Program-made: the position numbers and the translations under genes
Part shown: positions 22,008-32,901 of the stretch, piece after piece
Position numbering within the stretch: position 1 is the first letter of the stretch
Layout: each line of letters begins with the position of its first letter
Source: Aphrocallistes beatrix
Lineage: Eukaryota; Porifera; Hexactinellida; Sceptrulophora; Aphrocallistidae
NCBI GenBank assembly: GCA_963281255.1
Contig: OY725504.1
Location: 806,001-870,000 of the forward strand
DNA length: 64,000 nt
Direction of reading: 5' to 3'
The notes under the pieces: model-generated
Seen by the model: only the letters and a program-made list of their open reading frames with translations
What the model was told of the DNA's origin: nothing
The model's database searches: none

Positions 22008-22073
22008 TACTGTTTATGGAATCATTGCCAAATTGAGTTTAATCAAATTTGATCCCATAAACAGTAATTATAT
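22008..22073. repeat. Small inverted repeat
   Basis: AATTACTGTTTATGG near 22010 pairs with CCATAAACAGTAATT near 22070, with AAATTGAGTTTAATCAAATTT between them as inner dyad. A hairpin of about 65 bp in the spacer between the duplicated units. Confidence 0.55.
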
Positions 22074-22365
22074 TACCTTAATGCAGTTAACAGCAGCAAA
22101 CTGGTTGTTAACACCTATTAAAAGCGACACAATTGATGTTTTAACAATACGATAGAGCAAAAACTGCCAAAACTGTGATAGGATAGGCAAAGTTTTGCTG
22201 TTAATAGGAATTTTTAACAATTTTTTGTTAAGATTTTCTCAGTAAAATTGAAGTATCATTACAGGGAACAGGAAATACAGAACAAAAATACATAATGACA
22301 TCTATGAGTCTGGAGGGCAAGGGGGAAGGGGGGATGGATGGATGAGGGGTGTTGTTAGATTTGAA

Positions 22366-23763
22366 TTAATAATCTGAAATTGCTTTTTCAGCTCCAGCAA
22401 TGAGATCAGGCATTTCTTGTTTAAAATTAAGATCAAGACTCTTCGAACCTCTTTTGCGAAATTTTTCACTTTTTCCACTTTGTTCACCTCCCGAATCCAT
22501 ACTCCTATGTTGATAATGGTTTATATTGGCTTTGGAGAGATGGAAAATGAGCTCATATTGCTTGGAGTTTATCGATTCCATTTCTTCTAAGTCTTTCTTC
22601 AAATTAGTATTTTCTTCCTGGAGTTCTACTATACTTCTCACATGCTTAGTTAGGATATCAAGCAACTCTTTGATTCTATCGTCTCTTCCTCTCAACTCTT
22701 CTCTCTTTCCGAATTTTCGAGATTTATTCTTCTTTGTCATCATCGTTGCAGTAATAGCTGTTTCCCAATTCTCTAGAGCTCTTTCATCTGGCGGGATGCC
22801 AGTCACTACCTCTTCGATCTCGCTAGCATCTTGCTTACTAGTAACATTCTCCTTCTCACTGACAGTATCTGGAGTTTGCTTAACTTCTGAAGGTTCATCA
22901 GATACTATTTGATCGTGAACAGTATTAAAGTTTTTAATGGCAGTTAGGGGAGGATCTTGATTGTTTGATTTGAAAAGATCTAAGGCTCCTTCCTTATCAT
23001 CACTTTCTCCTGAGATGAACGCTGCCTTCATTTTAACCAAGGCATCGAAATTCTTTGAGTAACGACTTCCTGGATATTTACGGTTAATATTTTGATTGTG
23101 ACTACCATCTATACTAAGTTCATTCAAACTTTTATTCAGTTGTAGGTTGTTACTGTGTACTGGTTCAGTTTGAGGTTTTGTTTCATTCGCTTCATCGACT
23201 GACGGTGATAGGTTCAGATCATCAGAAGCTGCTTTACATTTTTTGAAACGTTTATGTTTATCCCGATCCTGATCACTGCATTCAACTCTATCAATATTAT
23301 CTTGCCTTGGGATGCTTTTAAGATTAAATAATCTATTTCGCGCGTTTTTTTCCGGATGCTTGTTTTCCACGGTGGTAATGGGATGAGTTTCTTCAGTTTT
23401 GGGTGATGAATGTCTTTCAAGTTTCACTTTATCCTTTCCTTTTTCATTTTTTGAACTATATTTTCTTTCAAAAAAATGCACTAGGTTGTTTATCCTATTT
23501 GACTTTTTTGTCACTTTAGGAACTTTATCATTATTGCTGTGGAAAAAGTGGTTATCGGATTGATGCGTAAATCTTCCAGCTAGTCCATCCGTATCTTCGT
23601 ATCGATCCTCCACTATAATCTTAGGCGAGTGTAGCGTTTCTATTTGCACTGGCGGCTCTGACTGAGTAACGCTAGGTAGCTCGTGAAGTAAGAAAAGTTT
23701 GGTATCCAAAGGTTCCAAGTCTTCAACATTGTAGTCCAAGTCTTCACAATTCTTTTCAGCCAT
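22366..23763 (-). CDS. Intronless coiled-coil protein (paralogue 2)
   Basis: 465-aa tandem paralogue of the gene at 19672-21417. It has the same order: basic Ser-rich head, one SDDLNLSPSVDE unit instead of three, GSRYSKNFDALVKMKAAF, acidic linker, DERALENWETAI, basic patch, C-terminal coiled coil and LNFKQEMPDLIAGAEKA tail. The last 180 residues differ from paralogue 1 at only a handful of positions, whereas the first 180 differ at roughly a quarter. Start at 23763 is fixed by the shared MAEKNCEDLD and by the TATA box. No intron. Function unknown. Confidence 0.85.
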   Translation of the reverse strand: MAEKNCEDLDYNVEDLEPLDTKLFLLHELPSVTQSEPPVQIETLHSPKIIVEDRYEDTDGLAGRFTHQSDNHFFHSNNDKVPKVTKKSNRINNLVHFFERKYSSKNEKGKDKVKLERHSSPKTEETHPITTVENKHPEKNARNRLFNLKSIPRQDNIDRVECSDQDRDKHKRFKKCKAASDDLNLSPSVDEANETKPQTEPVHSNNLQLNKSLNELSIDGSHNQNINRKYPGSRYSKNFDALVKMKAAFISGESDDKEGALDLFKSNNQDPPLTAIKNFNTVHDQIVSDEPSEVKQTPDTVSEKENVTSKQDASEIEEVVTGIPPDERALENWETAITATMMTKKNKSRKFGKREELRGRDDRIKELLDILTKHVRSIVELQEENTNLKKDLEEMESINSKQYELIFHLSKANINHYQHRSMDSGGEQSGKSEKFRKRGSKSLDLNFKQEMPDLIAGAEKAISDY

Positions 23764-23822
23764 TTTTTTTGTAATATGGTTATGATTATGTTATGATTAT
23801 GGCTCGGAACCATACTATTTTT

Positions 23823-23830
23823 TATTTATA
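23823..23830 (-). promoter_or_regulatory. TATA box of paralogue 2
   Basis: TATAAATA on the minus strand, 60-67 bp upstream of the ATG at 23763. Confidence 0.65.
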
Positions 23831-24687
23831 TGGATATCATGTGATAGAGCTGACGTGAACTGAACATAGAATGTAATTTTTGATAACGAATATTTCTACC
23901 TAATCATTCCAACACTCAATAAATTTATAGGAGTAATGAAGTTAATAATTAAATGATTTAAAGCACTTCGAGGCAGTCACAACAATAAATTGAAAGTAAT
24001 TCAGTGTAATTGCGTAGAAATTGCGCATAATATTATAATTGCATAAGAATTTGTCATGAATGTGATCTCTTCCCTCAGGAAAGACTAGTCGGTAGTGGTC
24101 AGGGACACCTGCAACGACAACCCAGAATTTTATTGTAGTATAATATTACTATTGTAGTAATATGCAAAGAATAAAATGTTGGGTTTATTTTTGGGTTTTT
24201 CCTAACACATCATTCAATGATTTACCAGTATAATTGAGAATTCTAAAACTTACTATTTCTGCTATTGTTACGAATGGCCTAAAGATGGTAGTCACGCTAC
24301 TGACATGGTAAACTAATTAATTCATGCATAATGCTCAGTTCAAACAAGCCACATTGAACTATGTTGTTATTAAGCAAACTGATTAGAAAAAATGTATACC
24401 GCATTTTGATAAGACATATTATAATTCCACAAATATATTTCTGAGCGAATCATTATTCTGCAAATTCCAATCTATTCATAATTGTATTTTAAATTAATTA
24501 ACGAAATTCCTATGGTTAACTTTGAGTACACAGCATAAACAGGATATTGACCACTTCCTCCATTTTTCTAAAAAAAATATTTGTACTTAATTAAGTACTT
24601 GCTTGTTGCTCTTCACTTTTTTAATTAAATATACTTCCAACAAATATCTTTATATTTGATACAAGAAAATACAGAAGTCATTGTTAT

Positions 24688-24859
24688 TACAGGTAAACCT
24701 CTATATTGAATACCTTACCCGGGTTTTGTTAATTATATCGAGGTGTTCATTAACCAGAGGTGTTCATTTTAATTGATAATAGTTTGTGTTCGAAATAAGG
24801 TGTTCACTATATCGAGGTGTTCGCTAAACAGAGGTGTTCATTCGGAGGTTTCACTTGTA
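24688..24859. mobile_element. TA-flanked MITE, mariner/pogo-like
   Basis: Ends TACAGGTAAACCTC and GAGGTTTCACTTGTA are inverse; the interior repeats GAGGTGTTCATTAACC-type words. A TA at each end would be the target duplication of a Tc1/mariner/pogo superfamily element. 172 bp, non-coding. Confidence 0.7.
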
Positions 24860-25168
24860 GATTTTTTAAAAATGTGTCAAATACAAATAATGATTCAATA
24901 TTGTTGACGACTAATACATAATGTTATTCGTCAATCTTTGAAAATGTGTGCTTTCTATGTAGTTTGAAATTGACTCAGGATTAGTTAACTCGATTGAGTT
25001 GAAAATTATTAACATAATTCCTTACTCATAGCAAAGGTAGATAGTCACTTCATATAAAATCTATTTCAATCGTAATTCAATCCGATATATTGCACCGGAA
25101 ACTTATTTGCGAAAAATTTCAATGACCTATAATCACTTAATTAGATTCTATATCCGTCCGTACATCAC

Positions 25169-26641
25169 ATGGCTAGCCAAGGGAATCACCAACTCACGAA
25201 ATTGGAGAGAATGAGGGAAGAGATGCGAGGTAGATTCAAGCGGGCACACGAGATTCTAGATGAGAGAGAAGCAGCACTGCTTCTTGAGTTGCAGGAACTT
25301 GAGACGATATATGAATGGAAAGAGGCTGCTGACCAAATCCACCAGCTCTCTATCTCCAAGGAGCAACTTGTAGCCACACTAAAAGGCAACCAAAACCAGC
25401 ATATCCTGGAGCAGAGTGTCATCCCGATTGAGGCCCGAATAAAAGAGCTAGAGTTGACATTAGAAATAGTTGGCACCATTGAGTTTGATTGGGATAGCAA
25501 ACTCGTGACAAGCCTGGGGAAGATAGGATCGATTAGTTTGATCGGAGAGAAAGGTGAATCCAAAATAAAACGTGAATGCGAGACAAAATCTTCTGCCAAA
25601 CTAGAAAATAAAAATTCTTTAAAAAACCTGAACTCTCAGAGCCTATTTCGCCCTCCCGAGCAATTTTGTGACTTTAGTGAAATTTCTGATTTTGTGGAAG
25701 AGAGAGAAGAATCAACTGAAAAGAAAGAATTGCCCTCTGAACCAATTCCTTCTCTTGAGTTAGGAGATTCAGAAAATGAAATTTTAGATTCCATTCTTAG
25801 GATTGGAGATGTAAAACCCGATTACAATCGTAAGAACTTTCCTGTTCTCCTGGCTTGTAATCGTAGCGAATTGCCCGACACAGAAGTAGGAATGTTCGCT
25901 TATCTGAACTCAATTGAGTTAGACCCTCGTAGTGGAAACATATATGTGTCTGATGGGGAGCTTAATAACGTGAGAGTATTTGACAAATCGTTTCAGCTTT
26001 TATTCACATTCAATGAGGAAATGAATGTTCCAGAGGGTATTTGCATCAATCGAAATAAGGTGTATATCACTCAATTACTTTCTCATTCTGTGAAGACTTA
26101 TACTATTGACGGACGATTCTTGCAATCGGTTGGAAAGAAGGGAACGAAGAAATTAGAATTCAATCATCCCTGTGGAATTGCTGTATCTAATACTAGAGGA
26201 TTAATCTACATATGTGACGGTGGAAATGATCGTGTTCAGTGTTTAAATATGCGTCAAAAATTCCATTCATTTATAAATGACATTCCTTCTCCAAGAGACG
26301 TAAAGCTAACACCTTGTAATATCCTACTGTTGACGTCAGAAAGTCTGTGTTTGTATAACATCTCACATCAGTTGGTCCGTAATGTTATTCCTTGCGGAGT
26401 GGGGGAGTTAGCAGTTAAACCTTTGTACTTCTGTCTGGACAGATGGGAGAATATTTTGATGACAGACTCTGCGACCCATTGCGTTCTAGTATTTTCAATG
26501 CGTGGGGAATTGATGCATAAGTTTGGGAGGAAAGGAAAGGCGCCTGCAGAGTTCATAGAACCCTCTGGCATCGCACTGGACGCTGAAGGGAGAATTATTG
26601 TCGCTACCGATAATCCAGGTTATCTTATACACATATTTTGA
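25169..26641 (+). CDS. Coiled-coil plus NHL-repeat protein (TRIM-NHL-like without RING/B-box)
   Basis: 490-aa single-exon protein. Residues 1-125 form a helical coiled coil (KLERMREEMRGRFKRAHEIL, then LLLELQELETIYEWKEA) of the kind found between B-box and NHL domains in TRIM-NHL proteins. Residues 126-235 are acidic and Ser-rich, and 238-490 carry about five to six NHL repeats forming a propeller (GICINRNKVYI, HPCGIAVSNTRGLIYICDGG, PSGIALDAEGRIIVATD). No RING or B-box zinc ligands exist, so ubiquitin ligase activity is unlikely; binding to protein or RNA through the propeller is an inference. TATAAAA at 25053-25059 could be its promoter. The ATG at 25169 is the first in frame. Confidence 0.88.
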   Translation: MASQGNHQLTKLERMREEMRGRFKRAHEILDEREAALLLELQELETIYEWKEAADQIHQLSISKEQLVATLKGNQNQHILEQSVIPIEARIKELELTLEIVGTIEFDWDSKLVTSLGKIGSISLIGEKGESKIKRECETKSSAKLENKNSLKNLNSQSLFRPPEQFCDFSEISDFVEEREESTEKKELPSEPIPSLELGDSENEILDSILRIGDVKPDYNRKNFPVLLACNRSELPDTEVGMFAYLNSIELDPRSGNIYVSDGELNNVRVFDKSFQLLFTFNEEMNVPEGICINRNKVYITQLLSHSVKTYTIDGRFLQSVGKKGTKKLEFNHPCGIAVSNTRGLIYICDGGNDRVQCLNMRQKFHSFINDIPSPRDVKLTPCNILLLTSESLCLYNISHQLVRNVIPCGVGELAVKPLYFCLDRWENILMTDSATHCVLVFSMRGELMHKFGRKGKAPAEFIEPSGIALDAEGRIIVATDNPGYLIHIF

Positions 26642-27432
26642 GCTCGAAAAAAGGTATTTATATTTCCCCAAATTGTATCAAGTTATATGTTACAGTCTAT
26701 TATCATTAGCTGTGTTCTGTTAATTGTTCTAATTTAGTATTGGAGAAAGCTACTGATATTGATATAATAATGGTTATTTTTTAAAATACTACTATAGGGG
26801 GGGGGAGAGGGTGGGAATAATTATACTTATGATAGAGGTGGGATTATGGGAGAGTATTAGTTTCTAAAGAACATAAATTATGATTATTATTCATATCCTC
26901 ATTTATCCCCAATCTCGGTGTCATAGATATTCACTATGAAATACTTTTAATTGAAGTCTTCGAGAAAAATTTATTCGTCACAACACTCTCCTCATTTGAT
27001 TTTCAGTTGTACTTAGATTGAGGCTGGATGAGATCTGTGCCCAGTGGTTCTATCTTCTGTTCTAATATTTTATAATCAGTCCCCTCCAAGGGATTTTCTA
27101 GGAGCGCGAGACGCTCCTTTATTTTGAGCCCGAAAGTTTTTAGGAGCGTGAAAATTTAGAATATTACCCAATATTCTATTATAATCTTATTTATTGATTT
27201 AGGCGTATGAAAATGTATGTTTTGAGCGTATCTCTGGAGGGCTGGATAATGCCCTGGTTCCCTCTCTATCACGGTTTGCCAAATCCTAACTCCATTCTAT
27301 GCCCTCGAAAAGTGTTAAAAATTATTTGGAGAAGGTCCTTAAAGTTGACTAGGATCTAGGAACGAGTTGGTATTTGATCTCCCAATACTTTTATCTGCTT
27401 AGCATTCATACAAGCTACTTCCCTCCTCAACA
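26642..27432. other. Intergenic, no gene seen
   Basis: AT-rich spacer with one G-run at about 26798. Contains no recognised repeat. Confidence 0.4.
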
Positions 27433-27438
27433 GCTGAT

Positions 27439-29664
27439 ATGGCAAGTTAGATCAAGAAATTGCCCAGAAAAGGGATTGAATATTTATAATTTTATTCCTA
27501 TAGCCTCGCGAAATTAAGGAAATAAAGGACTTCATACACACAGCAAGGAGAAAAGATGCAAAATGTGAGTTAAAATATTGATCTCGCTACTTGTACAGTT
27601 ATTTTATTTATGTTTTATTTTTATTATTTGTTCGTGAGACTTTCATCCTGCATCAACGCACAATGGATATATTACATAAGAAAACTTAGAACCGCAAAGA
27701 ACTTCATACATACATAGAATAGGTTTAATATTGGTTTATGGATTTTAGCGTTTATGGATTGATAGAGATCCACTGCAGTTTAATACAGTCAACGACTGGA
27801 CATACCTAATTTATGGAATGGAACGGAACCATTCCGGGAAATCTGAGTACCTATTTTACGGAATACTCCATAAATTAGGCATTTATAATATCCGGAATGG
27901 AATATTCCGTAAAATAGGCATTTAAAATTCCGGAATCGTTCCGTCAAGTTTAGTAAATTAGGTACTCAGATTTCCCGGAATGGTTCCGTTCTATTCCGTA
28001 AATTAGTTATGTCCCAACTTCTAGGGAAACGTCGGATTGTGTACTTCCAGGGGATTAGTGCGGGGGGAGCGGCGTTCCCCACTAATTTTCAAAGAGATAG
28101 CGCGTTTAACATTTTCCTTGACGGATTGTGGTACACTATCTTTTTAATGATTGTGAATTCTCTCTATTTTCTTGAGTTGCCCTATTTATTCTTTCGCAAT
28201 ATTAAGTAAGAGCGGCGATCTCGAAACCCTTTGTGACAATATTTATAGATATGTGCATGTCCTAACAATATTATAGCGTAAAATACTATTCTACAGTTGC
28301 TCCCCCACTTGAGCACTACACCACTGTGTTCATCTTATCCAGAATTCGTACCAGCTGGAGTTATTTGTCTGTAGCTTCATACAGATTTAAAATTGTACTT
28401 CTTATCCGGAGTTACGTCTGTACTAACGAGATTCTATTGTATATCGAAAATTAACGGAAAAATTTCCCGATGCAGTTCCTGTTAGAAATGTTCAGTTATT
28501 TAATATTTTTTCAAACCTAAATAAAAATATTTTATTGTTTAACAATCAGAATAAAATATCAGCCATATTTTTAATTCCTGAAAGTGGCGAAATATTTAAT
28601 ATTTTAATTGATGACTTTCTCAGCTGTGAAGATACTAGAGACTAAGGTCAAGTCCAAGTTCAAGCTGAGGTGCACCCGGTACCTCTACACACTCGCAGTC
28701 ACTGATAAGGAGAAGGCAGACAAGCTCAAGAGTTCCCTTCCACCAGGTGAGATGATTCCCGTGTATTCCCGAATAATCCCCCCCAAAGAGGTGCTAAATT
28801 TTGATACCCGCGCGGTTACAACATTCCATTGGAAAGTTTTTTAGCGGAAATATAAAATTTCCATCAAATGAGGCTAAAAATGGATATGCTTATTTACTTC
28901 ATAAATCGGATTAAGGAAAGGAAGGGAGTTTAGGGAATCACTTATTCCTTGAAGGTAGGGGAAATGCTTCTCTAAATCAATGAAAGAAGCGTGTTATCTA
29001 CTGGTCTAAATCATTCATCATACATGCCAACCTGAGCCATGATAAAAGCGGGAAACTGAAAATTAACTCAATAGAAGAGTGAAAAAAACGGGACAGTTAT
29101 CAAGTATGATACTACATACGTGTTATCTACTAGTTCTAAATCATCTTCACATTCTGATTACAGCAATTTCCTCCTTAAATTCCATAATGACAGTTTTGCT
29201 ATTCCATCTACCATTGATATAATTCTATTTAAAAGTTATTCTGACTTTTATTCGATTTCTCATCTTTAAATACACGAGTTGACTAACTTGAAGTCTCAGA
29301 CATAGGCGTATCCAGCCTCTAGTCCAGGGGGGGCAACTGCCCCCCCCCTCCCTACGCCCATGGTCTCAGACTCTAGTTTTGAGATCAGATACTCTAAACC
29401 AAAAAGCGCAAGAACCTTTAAATTATTTTTAAATGAAATTTTATATCCGTAAATACTCCAGATTCGTGGATTCTATGAAATCCTCGATTTGCAGTGAATC
29501 GGCAGTCCATGCATCTTCATCACTTTATCTCCTTGCGACCTTACAGTCTTGATTGGTTTAGTCAGATGTGTCTTAGCCTGCTAGATAATATGGAATGTTT
29601 AATTCTTACCTCTTCTTTAGGTCTCCAAATCAAAGTGATCAACGAGAAAAAGAAGAAGCGTTAG
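27439..29664 (+). CDS. RPL38: 60S ribosomal protein eL38, four coding exons
   Basis: Reconstructed 76-aa protein matching eL38 over its whole length. Coding exons: 27439-27441 (ATG only), 27504-27564, 28624-28746, 29621-29664. Exon 2 reads [20 protein letters not shown], exon 3 continues [12 protein letters not shown] and [20 protein letters not shown] to PPG, and exon 4 gives [13 protein letters not shown] and stop. Phases agree at every junction. The first intron would be only 62 bp and GC-AG (ATG then GCAAGT; acceptor TTCCTATAG). A strong acceptor CTCCTCAACAG ends at 27433, 5 nt before the ATG. Intron 2 hosts the element at 27798 and intron 3 hosts two short elements. Exons 2-4 are certain; the ATG exon is my inference, though an ATG-only first exon is usual for this gene in animals. 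Confidence 0.88.
27798..28013. mobile_element. ATTCCG-repeat element in RPL38 intron 2
   Basis: Ends GGACATACCTAATTTA and TAAATTAGTTATGTCC are inverse. The interior alternates GGAATGGAACGGAACC, CCGGAAT and TACGGAATA units in both orientations. The plan and many positions match the CCCGTCCC element at 4888-5128 with A/T in place of G/C. No clear target duplication. Confidence 0.7.
29020..29112. mobile_element. ATACATGCCAAC-family element, copy 2 (short)
   Basis: Starts ATACATGCCAACCTGAGCC, contains GATAAAAGCGGGA and ACTCAATAGAAGAGTG, ends AACGGGACAGTTATCAAGTATG. About 93 bp, an internally deleted copy. It lies in RPL38 intron 3 between two copies of a roughly 24-bp sequence GTGTTATCTACT...CTAAATCAT (28991 and 29117). 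Confidence 0.75.
29302..29362. mobile_element. 61-bp GC-rich element in RPL38 intron 3
   Basis: Runs from ATAGGCGTATCCAG through a G-run and a C-run to TACGCCCATG, flanked by a 9-bp duplication GTCTCAGAC (29293-29301 and 29363-29371). Probably a highly deleted DNA transposon. Confidence 0.65.
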
Positions 29665-30106
29665 ACTCAATGACTCAATTTAGCAAGTTTAGTGTGTTGC
29701 TTAGTGGACTACGTATTTTCTGTCACAGTAGCTGAATCTTAGTTAGCAATATTGAAATATATATACGAAATCATATGTGTTTGTGTGCAGTAAGCTATTT
29801 TATGGATTATTACACAATACACATGTGGACATCCCCGTTTGCTTTTGCCTTTTAAGGGTATGCTCTACACCTTCCATATTCCTTATAAGGAAGTGGTCTG
29901 TTTATCGTTTTATTGTCTCCACAACAGTTCTTACACAGCTCTACTACCAGTGCTATAGACTCATGAATTATTATACAACCCAAACCTGCAGCACTGTACT
30001 CTATACAGATCTATACACGCTCACATCTCTCCAAGCAATCTCATACACACTCACTGAATCACCAGAATAATCGCGATTTTTCTCACTTCTCCTGTCAACA
30101 ACGTTT
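29665..30106. other. Intergenic, no gene seen
   Basis: Spacer between RPL38 and the BAZ1A-like gene, with no repeat identified. Confidence 0.4.
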
Positions 30107-32767
30107 ATGCCGACACACCGGAACGTACAGTGGGAGCCAGTCGTCCCTCCTCTTGACCTCCGAGACGACCAGCAGGTGTTCGTGATGCGGACCACGGGAG
30201 AGATCTTCCTCTCCTACGAAGAGTACATCTCTAGGCTGGAGTGGTATCTGGACAAGAACTGGGTTAGTTTCTCTTGATTATGTAATCCATCCCTTCGGAT
30301 TCCTGGATTAAATTCTTTTATCCAGTATTCTTTTGCAAATAAAATCTTTAATATTATATATATACTTTAACTTTTAGATTTATGTAATATTTCTACTAGA
30401 CAGTATATTTATTTTTTTATAGAATTAAGTAATCACTGGAAGTGTCAAAAGAAGGGGTAGTTTATTATGAGCCTCTAAAACTTTAAGAATACTAATTAGT
30501 ACTTCCATATATGGTATTGTTTGTTTATATTTGATTTTGACCAGGGATGCTGATCTTGATTGGTATATTTTAATCATGATTCTATTATATGTAGTACCAT
30601 GGATTTATTACTTAGTATTTACTTAATTACATTCATACATACTTATAGTATAATTGTACTATAAGTACGTATGAATGTAATTAAGTTAATAATTAATATT
30701 TAGGTATATCTGAAAAATTGATAGTAGTTTCCCTCGAATAATTGCCTCCCAAAGGAGGTGCTTAAATTTCTTTGTTATCCATTAGAATAATGGTGTATAG
30801 TTAATTGTTATATCTTCACATTTTTCGAACCACTTTGATGATTACATTCATTAAAAAGTTCAGACATTCTTTGGTGTTGAGTCGATAAAAATATTGAAAA
30901 TTATTTGACTCAAAGACTAATGAAAAGTTGAAATCAAGACCTCGATTCATCTATTTATACTCCTGTTTAGATCTGTGATCGTACAGCAAGGTGCGCATTG
31001 ACATTCGAACAAGCTTTAGAATCAGAGAGAACGGCAGATAGAATGATTTCCTACTTTCCTTCTCATCTCTACGAAGTTGTACTGAAGACGATTCAAGGGA
31101 ACAAATTGAACCTTGACCAGTTAGTACAACACATATACATTCTCCTACAGAACAAAAGTAAAGCCAAAAAGTTCATTTCCAGTTATAGAGTCACTTTCTG
31201 TAAAGATGTGATTCGCCAGTTTGTACGCGATAACACGTACAAAAAAGTCTCAGTCCCTGGTTCGTCGTATATAGTTAAGACGGAGATAGCGGAGCTATAC
31301 AACCTTAAGCTGTTAGAGCGGTATGTTCCGAAGAGAGTGCGTGTAAAAGCGCGATCCAACGACACACCAGAGCAACTCGCGCAGAGGAGAGATAATGAGA
31401 GAGTTAATAAGACATCTTTTAGTTTCAACATTAGCAATTTACTCCTTGTACTAAACCAATTTCATAAATGCACTCGGAAAGGTGATACTAGTTCAACTCT
31501 AAAAATAGGAGATGAATTCCACGACGATCCAGATTTCCCTAATCTAAAAATAGAATGTGGTAACTGCGATCTTTCACACACTCTAACAGGTGTGAAGAGA
31601 CTTGGATCCTCTGAGTATCCCAAACCGGATGAAGATCTCACCCCTTGGGAGAGGGCAACCGAAACATTAAAACCAAGTGGAACAAAAGATCCGGTATTTT
31701 CCGACTGTAAGGGTGACCTGTTATTCTCATGGCATTTTCTCCACACAATGCATGAATTCATTGAACTGTCGACTTTCCCTTTTCGCGATTTCGAAGATGT
31801 CCTTATATGGGAACGAGATTATCCAGACGAATCGCCTAGTTTATTGCTCAGTGAAGCATTTACGGCCATAACACGCTGTCTTTTTCGAAACGCGACAGGG
31901 AGGTTGTGTAGCGTCGTTAGGTATAATGTGGGTGGTTATAAATACATTAGCCGGAGCAATTGGGAGCAAAGTGTCAGAGGATATGTTAAATCTTGTATCC
32001 AGGTCTTGGGTGAGATTAAGACACGTGATGAAGATGAAATACAACCTTTTGAAGTCCCACATGTTCTGAGTTTGTATGTGAGTAAGACTGCTAGCCTTGA
32101 AGAGACGAGTTACAAACTGTTGAGTATTCCATCCAAAGCGAAACTGCTTATGTTTCTATGCGAGCAAGTTGGAATGTTAGGGAAGTTCAAAGTTTTTGTG
32201 GATCAGTTCACTGGACAGTTGCATGATGCCAGATCTAAGCTGTGGGAGGAGCGAGCTAAGGTGTTAGAGGGTAGCCGGACCAATGGGATGGTGAATGGAG
32301 AAGATAGTGAATCACATACCGCAAGAAAGCCTACTGAATCTTTGGGAGTGAATGGGAAATCGGAGGACATGGATAAGAATGTGAGACGTTTGACAGTGCA
32401 AGTGAAAGCTAGCCAACATAAAGTTAAATCTTTTTGTATTGAGCCTCTTGGTCAGGACAGAGATTTTCACACCTACTGGCACCTCCCTACGATCGGATAT
32501 CGATTGTATATCGAGTCGGAAGATGGGTGGTCTTACTTGGACGGTAAGAATGAGATTGAACAGCTCATCGGATTTTTGAATGAGAAGGGAGAGCGAGAGT
32601 CTGTCTTGAAGGAGCGTCTTCTGAAGGTGAAGGATGAAATGTTCTCTTCGATAGACAGTTATTTTGAGTCTTTTATACTCAGCACTGAAGTTAGACGGAG
32701 TTCAAGGATGGCATCGATACTGAAGCAGAAGCAGAAGCAGTCCTATGTGAATTCATATCTGCAGTGA
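30107..32767 (+). CDS. ACF1/BAZ1A-like chromatin-remodeler subunit, short form
   Basis: Two exons (30107-30262 and 30971-32767) encode 650 aa. A WAC domain spans about 1-130 (PPLDLRDDQQVFVMRTTGEIF, junction W52, then LTFEQALESERTA). A DDT domain lies at about 295-360 (FSWHFLHTMHEFIELSTFPF). WHIM motifs are at about 415-450 (YKLLSIPSKAKLLMFLCEQV) and 539-610 (EPLGQDRDFHTYWHLPTIG, then LIGFLNEKGERESVLKERLL). ACF1 pairs with the ISWI ATPase to space nucleosomes. Human BAZ1A goes on to PHD and bromodomain modules; here the frame stops shortly after the last WHIM motif, and an AATAAA at 32902 follows, so the reader modules are absent from this gene. Donor GTTAGT, acceptor TGTTTAG. Confidence 0.88.
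30621..30686. repeat. Hairpin inverted repeat in the BAZ1A-like intron
   Basis: ACTTAATTACATTCATAC and GTATGAATGTAATTAAGT are perfect inverse arms, with a second inner dyad CTTATAGTA/TACTATAAG between them. Confidence 0.8.
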
Positions 32768-32901
32768 CGCACCTGTTTACAAAGGTTGCTGTTTTGTTTT
32801 TGTTTTTGACTTGCACTTTTCCGTAGATTTGATAGTTTTCTCAGTGCGAGTTTGTCTTAATTTGTTTATTCAAATTTATTTTTGATTCCTTGTTTCAATT
32901 C

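Larger units (their letters stand above)
22253..24130. repeat. Tandem segmental duplication, copy 2
   Basis: Second copy of the unit at 19561-21770, same orientation. The 3' coding part and the 3' flank are nearly identical to copy 1, the 5' coding part clearly less so. Confidence 0.88.

Noticed and set aside
28009-28209. 66-codon frame in RPL38 intron 2
   Set aside because: Starts in the end of a transposon and has no coding support.
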